NCBI GenBank assembly: GCA_958448375.1
Contig: CAUDDU010000055.1
Span: forward strand, 1-6,514
Direction: 5' to 3'
Length of the DNA: 6,514 nt
Source of the DNA: an uncultured Collinsella sp.
GTDB lineage: Bacteria > Actinomycetota > Coriobacteriia > Coriobacteriales > Coriobacteriaceae
The notes below the pieces were generated by a model. It was not told the DNA's origin, made no database searches, and was given only the letters and a program-made list of their open reading frames with translations. The translations under genes were made by a program, and so were the position numbers. Shown piece after piece: positions 1 through 5,432 of this stretch (positions are counted from its first letter, which is position 1; every line of letters starts with the position of its first letter).

Positions 1-1196
1 ACCAGCTGCTGGTCGAGATGGACGGCTTTGAGGAAAGCGAGTCGGTCATCCTCATCGCTGCGACCAACCGTCCTGACATCCTGGATCCGGCATTGCTGCG
101 TCCCGGCCGTTTTGACCGTCAGGTTACGGTCGACCGTCCGGATGTGAAGGGCCGCGAGCAGATCTTGCGCGTGCATGCCGAGAACAAGCCGATGGACGAG
201 GACGTTAAGTTTGAGAAGCTCGCCCAGATGACCGTTGGCTTTACTGGTGCCGATTTGGCGAACCTGCTCAACGAGTCTGCGTTGCTGGCCGCTCGCCGTC
301 ATCGTTCCGTGATCTCGATGGACGAGGTCGAGGAATCGATGGAGCGCGTGATTGCCGGACCGCAGCGCAAGGGTCGCGTGATGACCGAGGCCGAGCGCAC
401 CACGATTGCCTACCACGAGAGCGGTCACGCCCTGGTGGGCCACATCCTGGAGCACTCCGATCCGGTCCACAAGATCTCGATCGTCAGCCGCGGTCAGGCT
501 CTGGGCTACACGCTGCAGCTTCCGCAGGAGGACCACTTCCTCAAGACCAAGAACGAGATGCTCGACGAGCTCGCCGTGTTCTTGGGCGGTCGCGTTGCCG
601 AGGAGCTCATGTGCGATGACATTACGTCGGGCGCGAGCAACGATCTGGAGCGCGCAACCAAGATGGCGCGCGAGATGGTCACGCGCCTGGGCATGAGCGA
701 GGAGCTGGGCACGCAAGTGTTTGGCGAGGCGCAACATCAGGTGTTCCTTGGTCGCGATTACGCCGATCACCAGGATTACTCCGAGGAGACGGCGCGCCGC
801 ATCGATATCGAGGTTCAGCGCATTATGCGTGAGGCCCATCGTCGTGCGGTCGAGATCCTGGACGCCCGTCGCGATCAGCTCGATCTGATGGCGAAGGTGC
901 TGCTCGAGCGCGAGACTGTCGAGGGCGATGCCGTGAACGCCCTGCTCGATAACGAGTGGGATGCCTACCTTGAGCGCGAGGGTGATATCCTGGCGGCCAA
1001 GGAGGAGCGCAATGCCAAGGCGGCCGGCATGCCGACCAAGAAGCGCGTGCCTCGTATGAGCGAGGAGGAGCTGGCGGCTGATGCCGCGGCCTTTGCGCAG
1101 GCGGCCATGCAAGAGGATGCCGAAGCCGCATCCGATGATGCTGACGATGACCATGCCGTCGTCGATGCCGATGCCGACGCCGACGCCGACAAATAG
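1..1196 (+). CDS. ftsH: ATP-dependent zinc metalloprotease FtsH, 3' part (5' end outside window)
   Basis: FtsH is a membrane-anchored AAA+ protease that unfolds and degrades membrane and some cytosolic proteins as a hexamer. The first complete codon is at base 3, and about 397 residues are visible before the TAG at 1194. The Walker A and B motifs and the transmembrane N-terminus lie upstream of the window. Visible here are the AAA+ second region of homology with TNRPD and RPGRFDR (bases 63-119, arginine-finger region), the lid helix around [15 protein letters not shown] (from 237), the M41 zinc site HESGH (414-428; H, E and H are ligands or catalytic) and the downstream [10 protein letters not shown] segment, whose Asp (642-644) is the expected third zinc ligand. 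The usual HEAGH is HESGH here, which should still be active. After the protease helices comes a long charged tail, very acidic and ending in Asp-Ala repeats, which is probably disordered. An intrinsic terminator follows 14 bases after the stop. The identification is secure. Confidence 0.97.
   Translation, partial: QLLVEMDGFEESESVILIAATNRPDILDPALLRPGRFDRQVTVDRPDVKGREQILRVHAENKPMDEDVKFEKLAQMTVGFTGADLANLLNESALLAARRHRSVISMDEVEESMERVIAGPQRKGRVMTEAERTTIAYHESGHALVGHILEHSDPVHKISIVSRGQALGYTLQLPQEDHFLKTKNEMLDELAVFLGGRVAEELMCDDITSGASNDLERATKMAREMVTRLGMSEELGTQVFGEAQHQVFLGRDYADHQDYSEETARRIDIEVQRIMREAHRRAVEILDARRDQLDLMAKVLLERETVEGDAVNALLDNEWDAYLEREGDILAAKEERNAKAAGMPTKKRVPRMSEEELAADAAAFAQAAMQEDAEAASDDADDDHAVVDADADADADK
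1164..1190 (+). repeat. In-frame GAYGCC hexamer repeat in the ftsH tail
   Basis: Four GAT/GAC-GCC hexamers plus a final GAC encode Asp-Ala repeats at the very C-terminus of FtsH, just before Lys and the stop. The units are nearly identical, so copy-number change by slippage would stay in frame and only alter tail length. Confidence 0.7.
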
Positions 1197-1209
1197 TCTT
1201 TGTGGCGAG

Positions 1210-1246
1210 AGCCTTCGCGGGGAAACCTGCGGAGGCTTTTTCTTTT
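1210..1246 (+). terminator. Intrinsic terminator of ftsH
   Basis: AGCCTTCGC (1210-1218) pairs with GCGGAGGCT (1229-1237) over 9 bp with one T-G wobble. The loop is 10 nt, and the stem runs directly into TTTTTCTTTT (1237-1246). It lies 14 bases after the ftsH stop and is a textbook Rho-independent terminator. Confidence 0.9.
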
Positions 1247-1264
1247 GAGCGATATGGGGCCGTC

Positions 1265-1326
1265 TGTTGATTGGGGACAGACTTAAATGAGCGTTTTCAC
1301 GCATTTAAGTCTGTCCCCAATCAACA
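1265..1326. repeat. Perfect 25-bp inverted repeat of GGGGACAGAC type (REP-like)
   Basis: The arms 1265-1289 and 1302-1326 are exact reverse complements over 25 bp, separated by a 12-nt loop (AGCGTTTTCACG). The core of the left arm reads GGGGACAGACTTAAATG. From general knowledge, palindromes with a GGGGACAGAC core occur dispersed in many bacterial genomes, often near REP-associated Y1 (TnpA-REP/RAYT) transposases; membership of that class is an inference here. No T-tract follows on either side, and ftsH already has its own terminator, so this is not simply a terminator. The element lies just upstream of the aminotransferase promoter region, and an in-frame ATG (1287) sits at the end of its left arm. 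Confidence 0.85.
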
Positions 1327-1355
1327 TTGCTGCGGCACTTTGCTCGGCTAAAGCG

Positions 1356-1380
1356 TACAATAGCGCCTATGCGAAAGGGG
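1356..1380 (+). promoter_or_regulatory. -10 element and ribosome binding site of the aminotransferase
   Basis: TACAAT at 1356-1361 is a good -10 hexamer, but no convincing -35 lies 16-18 bp upstream. GAAAGGGG (1373-1380) is a strong Shine-Dalgarno sequence 5 bases before the ATG at 1386. This RBS decides the start: the longer in-frame ATG at 1287 lies inside the palindrome and upstream of the likely promoter. Confidence 0.55.
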
Positions 1381-1385
1381 AACAG

Positions 1386-2570
1386 ATGATCAACGAAACT
1401 ATGTATGCTCGCGGTGCGGAAAGCTCCATCATCCGTGAGATTTTTAGCTATGGCCTTGAGCGCAAGGCGCAGATCGGTGCGGAAAACGTATTCGATTTTT
1501 CGCTGGGCAATCCGAGCGTTCCGGCACCCGCTGCTGTGGCGGAGTCCATTAAGAAGGCCCTGGAGCTGCCGAGCGACCAGCTGCACGGCTACACGCCCGC
1601 ACCGGGCCTGCCGCAATGTCGTGCCGCTGTGGCCGAATCGCTCAACCGCCGCTTTGGCACGAGCTATGAGGGCAAAGACGTCTTTATGACGGTGGGTGCC
1701 GCGGCTTCGCTCACCTGTGCGCTCAACGCCGTTACGAATCCGGGCGACGAGGTTATTGTTATCGCCCCGTACTTTCCGGAGTATCGCGTTTGGATTGAGA
1801 AGGCCGGCTGCACGTGTGTCGAGGCGCTTGCCAACGAGGACACATTCCAGCTGAGCGTGGATAACGTATTCAAGGCGATCACCGACAAGACGGCAGCCGT
1901 CATTATCGACTCGCCCAACAACCCGACCGGTGCCGTATATACGCGCGACACGCTGACGCGACTGGCCAATGTTCTGCGCGAGGCCAACGCTCAGCGCGAT
2001 CCCGAGAATCCGATTATGCTCATCTCGGATGAGCCGTACCGCGAGATCGTGTACGGTGCCGAGGTGCCTTGGGTGCCCTCGATCTACGAGCACACCATCG
2101 TGTGCTACTCGTATTCCAAGTCGCTGTCGCTGCCGGGTGAGCGCGTGGGGTGGATCTTGGTTCCCAACACCAATCCGCAGGCTGCCCGTCTGATGCCGGC
2201 CGTTGCCGGTGCCGCCCGTACGCTGGGCTTCGTGTGCGCGCCGGCGCTCTTTCAGCGCGTAATTATCGACTGCATCGATGAGCCGAGTGACGTTGAGGCC
2301 TATGCACGCAACCGCACCGCGCTTACCGACGCACTAGCGGAGTATGGCTACACCTATGTTGAGCCGGATGGCGCGTTCTACCTATGGGTGAAAGCATTGG
2401 AGCCCGATGCGAATGCGTTTTGCGAGCGCGCAAAGAAGTATGAGTTGCTTGCGGTTCCCTCGGACAGCTTTGGTATGCCGGGTTGGTTCCGCCTGGGCTA
2501 TTGCGTGAGCTACGAAACGATTGTCAATTCGCTACCCGCTTGGAAACAGTTGGCGGACGAGTATCGTTAA
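1386..2570 (+). CDS. Class I/II pyridoxal-phosphate-dependent aminotransferase
   Basis: A fold-type I PLP enzyme expected to transfer an amino group between an amino acid and a 2-oxo acid in the cytosol. With the start at 1386 it has 394 residues, normal for the family. The hallmarks are in order: FSLGNPSVPAP near residues 38-48 (N-terminal substrate-side motif), PYFPEY at 128-133, SPNNPTG at 176-182 (Asn contacts PLP), DEPYREIVYG at 215-224 (Asp binds the pyridine nitrogen, Tyr the phenolic oxygen), SYSKSLSLPGERVGW at 242-256 (Lys245 is the Schiff-base lysine) and FRLGYC at 368-373 (Arg369 binds the substrate carboxylate). This gives a complete, intact active site. The sequence resembles the aminotransferases of gut Clostridia and Coriobacteria usually annotated aspartate or general PLP aminotransferase. 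Substrate cannot be read from the sequence, so no symbol is given. It appears monocistronic, 165 bp before the next gene, which has its own promoter. Confidence 0.93.
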   Translation: MINETMYARGAESSIIREIFSYGLERKAQIGAENVFDFSLGNPSVPAPAAVAESIKKALELPSDQLHGYTPAPGLPQCRAAVAESLNRRFGTSYEGKDVFMTVGAAASLTCALNAVTNPGDEVIVIAPYFPEYRVWIEKAGCTCVEALANEDTFQLSVDNVFKAITDKTAAVIIDSPNNPTGAVYTRDTLTRLANVLREANAQRDPENPIMLISDEPYREIVYGAEVPWVPSIYEHTIVCYSYSKSLSLPGERVGWILVPNTNPQAARLMPAVAGAARTLGFVCAPALFQRVIIDCIDEPSDVEAYARNRTALTDALAEYGYTYVEPDGAFYLWVKALEPDANAFCERAKKYELLAVPSDSFGMPGWFRLGYCVSYETIVNSLPAWKQLADEYR

Positions 2571-2604
2571 AAGTAAAGCGCTCTGCCTACAATGTTTTAC
2601 GTGA

Positions 2605-2635
2605 AACGGGGTTTGGTGTTAAGCCGGACCCCGTT
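2605..2635 (+). terminator. Hairpin after the aminotransferase, possible weak terminator
   Basis: AACGGGGT (2605-2612) and ACCCCGTT (2628-2635) are perfect 8-bp complements. The stem can be extended inward by TTGG/CCGG with wobbles, leaving a 7-nt loop. It starts 35 bases after the aminotransferase stop. The downstream sequence GTCATGG lacks a T-tract, so termination would be inefficient or factor-dependent. It could instead be a leader structure, because a TACAAT (2588-2593) lies just before it. Confidence 0.4.
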
Positions 2636-2668
2636 GTCATGGACGTTGTGTCTTTGGGATGGAGTGGT

Positions 2669-2730
2669 TTTACGACTATCGAAGGCTATGCGTACAATGA
2701 ATATAAGCGACGGCCGTGCCAGATAAGGAG
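2669..2730 (+). promoter_or_regulatory. Promoter and ribosome binding site of the PHP hydrolase
   Basis: TTTACG (2669-2674), an 18-bp spacer and TACAAT (2693-2698) make a plausible vegetative promoter, with 4 of 6 matches in the -35. Transcription would begin near 2705. AAGGAG (2725-2730) is a strong Shine-Dalgarno sequence 5 bases before the ATG at 2736. Confidence 0.55.
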
Positions 2731-2735
2731 ACCTG

Positions 2736-3557
2736 ATGCCCTACCTGCTTTCTTGTGACATTCATACCCATACGATGTTCTCTGCGCATGCATATTCGAC
2801 CATTGAGGAGAATGTGTACTGGGCGGCAGAGCGTGGTCTGCAGGTGCTCGGATCTGCCGACCATTTGAGCTCTATGGTTACGGCTTGCCCCAATGACCTG
2901 CGCAGTTACCAGTTCTTTATCAACCAGGATATCTGGCCGCGCATTTGGAGCGGCGTGCTGGTGCTGCGTGGTGCCGAGGCCGATATCGTTTCGCTGGACG
3001 GAAGCCTGTTTGGCGAGGACACTCCTGTCACGCTCGATATTGCCGGCGATTCGTACAGCCGTCAGCATTCGCTGTTCGATTTGGTTACGCGTAATTTGGA
3101 TTATTTGGTTGCGAGCGTGCATAATCCGCAGATTGCTGAGGGCGCGACGCTGGCCCAGACGACCGAGATGTATATCAATGCCCTGGAGCACCCCAAGGTG
3201 TTCATGCTGGGTCACACGGGGCGTTCGGGCGTGCCGTTCGATATCGACGAGGTGCTGTTGGCAGCTAAGGCCAAGCACAAGATTATCGAGATCAACAACC
3301 ATAGTCTTGAACACGGTGTCGACACTGAGCATTGGGCCGTATGCCGCAAGATTGCCGAGCGCTGCGCCGAGCTGGGCGTGGGCATTGGCGTGTCGACCGA
3401 TGCCCACATTGGCATGGCCATTGGCAAGCTCGATCACGCGCGCAAGATGCTCGACGAGATTCACTTCCCACTGGATTTGATCGTGACGCGCGACCGCGAG
3501 ACGCTGCTGTGCGAGATGGCGGCAGCCGGCGTGTGCGATCTGCGCAATGGGATGTAG
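2736..3557 (+). CDS. PHP-domain phosphohydrolase, YcdX type
   Basis: A 273-residue single-domain PHP protein, a metal-dependent phosphoesterase with a TIM-like barrel that binds a trinuclear metal centre. The layout matches E. coli YcdX: DIHTHT and the following AHAYST (His10, His12, His18), SADH (His43), IWPRIWSGVLVLRGAEADI (Glu81), ASVHNP (His129), LGHTGR (His160), IIEINNHS near 183-190 and STDAH (Asp222, His224). All nine expected metal ligands are present, so it should be active. The segment between Glu81 and His129 looks longer than in YcdX by roughly 15-20 residues (LFGEDTPVTL to QHSLFD). The physiological substrate of this subfamily is not settled, and histidinol phosphatases share the fold, but no histidine genes are nearby. 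It has its own promoter and terminator and seems to be a single-gene unit. Confidence 0.9.
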   Translation: MPYLLSCDIHTHTMFSAHAYSTIEENVYWAAERGLQVLGSADHLSSMVTACPNDLRSYQFFINQDIWPRIWSGVLVLRGAEADIVSLDGSLFGEDTPVTLDIAGDSYSRQHSLFDLVTRNLDYLVASVHNPQIAEGATLAQTTEMYINALEHPKVFMLGHTGRSGVPFDIDEVLLAAKAKHKIIEINNHSLEHGVDTEHWAVCRKIAERCAELGVGIGVSTDAHIGMAIGKLDHARKMLDEIHFPLDLIVTRDRETLLCEMAAAGVCDLRNGM

Positions 3558-3577
3558 CGGAGTTTATAAACCAAGCG

Positions 3578-3611
3578 AAGGGGGCGGCCCAGGCGGGTCG
3601 CCCCCTTTCTT
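3578..3611 (+). terminator. Strong intrinsic terminator between convergent genes
   Basis: AAGGGGGCGGCCC (3578-3590) pairs with GGGTCGCCCCCTT (3595-3607) across 13 bp with one G-T wobble and a 4-nt AGGC loop. TTTCTT follows on the + strand. It lies 20 bases after the PHP gene stop and 25 bases before the end of the convergent methyltransferase gene. The minus-strand reading has only a poor T-tract, so bidirectional use is possible but weaker. Confidence 0.88.
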
Positions 3612-3635
3612 GTCCTAAAAATCTGCCGGGGTTGG

Positions 3636-5084
3636 TTAGTGGCGCTCGAGGACCGCGACGGTCTCGGTGTGGTCGGTATGAGGGAACATGTCGACGGGCG
3701 TGATCTTGAGCAGGCGATAGCCTCCGTCGAGGAGCTGGTGCAGGTCGCGCTCTTGGGTCACGGGGTTGCAGCTGATATAGGTGATGCGGCGCGGCTTAAG
3801 TGCGCAGGCAGCTTCGAGGAACTCGGGCGTGGAGCCGGCGCGCGGCGGGTCGATGGAAAGAACGTCGACGCGTTCGTTGTTGTCGGCGGCATCCAGGATG
3901 TAGTCGGTGGCGTCGTCGGCCATAAACCAAGCGCTGCGGGTGAGGCCGTTGAGCTCGGCATTGCGACGTGCGTCGGCAATGCCCGCCGGGTTGCGCTCAA
4001 CGCCGAGCAGCATAATGCCGATACCTCTGTCCTGGGCATCCTTCGCGGCGCACAGACCGATGGTGCCGCTGCCGCAGTACGCGTCCATAAGAATGTCACC
4101 CTGCTGCAGATCCATACCGTCAATGGCGAGCTGATAGAGCAGTTCGGTTTGCTGCGGGTTGGTCTGATAAAACGCGGTGGGGGAGATATCGAAGTCGCAG
4201 CCGAGCAGCTGATCGCGCATGCACTCGGCACCATAGGCGATACGAGTTTCCTCACCCAAGATGGCGTTACCGGGACGGCCATTGATATTTTGGGCAACGG
4301 TGACGATATGCGGATCGAGTGCCGCGACGGCCTCAAAGAACTCCTGTGCATGCGGTAAGTCACGCTGGGCGGTCACGAGCGTAACCATGATCTGGTCGGT
4401 GCGCCATCCGCAGCGGACGACGGCATAGCGAAGCAGCCCCAGATGCTTGTCCTCATTAAAGGCGGGAATATGCAGCCGCTCAGCTTCGCGCGCGATGCCG
4501 TTGAGAATCTGACGGGCACCCGGCGCCTCGACAGGACACTCGGGCACGGCAACGATTCTGTGCGTGCCGCGCTCAAAGAAACCGCAACGGACAGCACCCT
4601 CCTTACCGGGGGCAAAGGGAGTTGCAGCCTTATGACGAAAGCCACGCGGCGCAGGATATTTACCCGGGTCGCCCAGGGTGACGCCCATACCGCGAATAGG
4701 ATCAACGGCGATGCCCTCGCGCTCGCAAAGAGCAGCAAAAAGCTCCTCCATAGCAGCCTGCTTAGCTGCCAACTGCTTCTTATAAGGACGATTAAGCGCC
4801 GTGCACCCACCGCAAAATTTCATGATCGAACAGGGAGACTTGGGGTCCACAGCCTTACGTGCAGACGAAACCGGATCATTATGCGGGCGCTTGGAGTGAG
4901 CCTGGGACGCCTTATCCCCGCTCCGACGAGAGCCGGGACGCTTGGCCTTAGCCTTGCCCTTGACCGACTTACCCTTCGAATCCTGAGACGACTTTGAATT
5001 CTTGGAAGATTTCTCCTCCTTCAACCCCTCAGCCGCCTCCACCAAAGCACGACGAGCCCTACGCTCCGCACGAGATTCTGCCAT
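3636..5084 (-). CDS. rlmD: 23S rRNA (uracil-5-)-methyltransferase, RlmD/RumA family
   Basis: A SAM-dependent enzyme of the TrmA/RumA family that methylates C5 of a uridine in 23S rRNA. It has 482 residues. The 4Fe-4S cysteines are Cys85, Cys91 and Cys94 (CSIMKFCGGC) plus Cys183 (VPECPV). The catalytic domain carries SPTAFYQTNP (301-310), the SAM-binding loop DAYCGSGTIG (334-343), GVERNP (361-366), IDPPRAG with Asp412, SCNP with the nucleophile Cys439, and FPHTDHTE with the general base Glu474. All key residues are present. The first 83 residues are basic and low-complexity (Lys, Ser, Arg, Ala), probably disordered and RNA-binding, and no TRAM domain precedes the iron-sulfur cluster. RlmC of E. 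coli also lacks TRAM, so the exact target (U1939, U747 or both as in RlmCD) is uncertain and the symbol is provisional. The start is the ATG at 5084-5082, with GTGGGG about 7 bases upstream. Confidence 0.9.
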   Translation of the reverse strand: MAESRAERRARRALVEAAEGLKEEKSSKNSKSSQDSKGKSVKGKAKAKRPGSRRSGDKASQAHSKRPHNDPVSSARKAVDPKSPCSIMKFCGGCTALNRPYKKQLAAKQAAMEELFAALCEREGIAVDPIRGMGVTLGDPGKYPAPRGFRHKAATPFAPGKEGAVRCGFFERGTHRIVAVPECPVEAPGARQILNGIAREAERLHIPAFNEDKHLGLLRYAVVRCGWRTDQIMVTLVTAQRDLPHAQEFFEAVAALDPHIVTVAQNINGRPGNAILGEETRIAYGAECMRDQLLGCDFDISPTAFYQTNPQQTELLYQLAIDGMDLQQGDILMDAYCGSGTIGLCAAKDAQDRGIGIMLLGVERNPAGIADARRNAELNGLTRSAWFMADDATDYILDAADNNERVDVLSIDPPRAGSTPEFLEAACALKPRRITYISCNPVTQERDLHQLLDGGYRLLKITPVDMFPHTDHTETVAVLERH

Positions 5085-5123
5085 GAATTAACCCCACTAA
5101 TTTATAAATTGAAATCTGAAAGC

Positions 5124-5129
5124 ATTGTA
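5124..5129 (-). promoter_or_regulatory. Possible -10 element of rlmD
   Basis: On the minus strand this reads TACAAT, 39 bases before the rlmD ATG, the same hexamer seen upstream of the aminotransferase and the PHP gene. No clear -35 lies at the right distance. It is supported mainly by position and recurrence. Confidence 0.4.
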
Positions 5130-5168
5130 CCGTGCCAAGCTAGCAGACGATATACAAGCGTCCACTTC

Positions 5169-5193
5169 ACGTCAGTGATAAGTCCAATGACGT
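5169..5193. promoter_or_regulatory. ACGTCA/TGACGT dyad in the divergent intergenic region
   Basis: ACGTCA (5169-5174) and TGACGT (5188-5193) are exact 6-bp inverted repeats 13 bp apart, located behind the rlmD promoter region. The right half abuts and slightly overlaps the extended edge of the large palindrome. It could be a regulator site, but half-sites this short can arise by chance. Confidence 0.25.
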
Positions 5194-5342
5194 TTGCCCG
5201 GCGTGGGCGGGGAGCGGCGCGTAATTAAGTTTATCGCGAGTTCCGCACGCAAAGGAAAGCACCTAATGTGCTTTCCGTCTTGCGCAGGACTGTAGAGCAG
5301 GAAACTTAATTACGCGCCGCTCCCCGCCCACGCCGGGCAAGC
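5192..5342. repeat. Large nested palindrome with perfect 39-bp arms (MITE- or REP-like)
   Basis: The arms 5194-5232 and 5302-5340 are exact reverse complements over 39 bp, extendable by one wobble and one G-C pair to 5192 and 5342. Each arm has a GC-rich outer part (GGCGTGGGCGGGGAGCGG) and an AT-rich inner part (TAATTAAGTTT). The 69-nt centre folds again: CGCAA/TTGCG (5248-5252 with 5280-5284) encloses GGAAAGCAC/GTGCTTTCC (5254-5262 with 5268-5276) around a 5-nt loop. There is no T-tract, no long ORF and no obvious target-site duplication. It sits between divergent genes and makes up almost half of their 348-bp spacer. Perfect arms in non-coding DNA suggest recent spread or active maintenance as a hairpin. 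I do not recognise a named family. Confidence 0.85.
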
Positions 5343-5348
5343 TCTCCC

Positions 5349-5377
5349 TTGTACTCCATCTCACTAAAGTGTATGAT
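5349..5377 (+). promoter_or_regulatory. Promoter of the amino acid transporter operon
   Basis: TTGTAC (5349-5354), exactly 17 bp, then TATGAT (5372-5377), a 5-of-6 match to the -10 consensus. The -35 matches only in TTG, so the promoter may be weak or activator-assisted. Transcription would start near 5384. The promoter begins only 8 bases beyond the large palindrome. Confidence 0.5.
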
Positions 5378-5415
5378 TCTGAACGTTATATGACTCACTT
5401 TACCTAACTAAAGTG
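5362..5415 (+). promoter_or_regulatory. Candidate operator: repeated TAAAGTG half-sites
   Basis: CACTAAAGTG (5362-5371) is a small palindrome filling the end of the -35/-10 spacer. CACTTTA (5396-5402) and TAAAGTG (5409-5415) form a perfect 7-bp inverted repeat with a 6-bp spacer in the leader. ACTAAAGTG occurs twice as a direct repeat 44 bp apart, close to four helical turns. The positions, within the core promoter and just after the likely start point, fit a repressor that would block polymerase. The regulator is unknown. Confidence 0.45.
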
Positions 5416-5420
5416 CCATC

Positions 5421-5427
5421 AAGGGGG
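5421..5427 (+). promoter_or_regulatory. Ribosome binding site of the substrate-binding protein
   Basis: AAGGGGG lies 5 bases before the ATG at 5433. It supports this start over the ATG at 5445, which would place the twin-arginine motif almost at the N-terminus and leave a 17-base spacing. Confidence 0.7.
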
Positions 5428-5432
5428 ATACC

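Noticed and set aside
1265..1326. Palindrome as a second ftsH terminator
   Set aside because: There is no T-tract after either arm, and a complete terminator already lies at 1210-1246.
1305..2093. 262-codon open frame on the minus strand within the aminotransferase gene
   Set aside because: It is antisense to a gene with a complete active-site motif set. Its product is Arg/Val/Leu-rich without recognisable domains, as expected from GC-rich codon bias.
2483..2758. Short + strand frame bridging the aminotransferase end and the PHP start
   Set aside because: It overlaps two real genes in other frames, has no RBS and shows a composition break at the intergenic gap.
2676..3464. 262-codon open frame on the minus strand opposite the PHP gene
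   Set aside because: The plus-strand gene has all nine metal ligands, an RBS and a terminator. The antisense frame has no recognisable family.
5233..5301. Centre of the large palindrome as a tRNA or known riboswitch
   Set aside because: There is no cloverleaf, no T-loop motif and no riboswitch core that I recognise. The fold is a simple nested hairpin.
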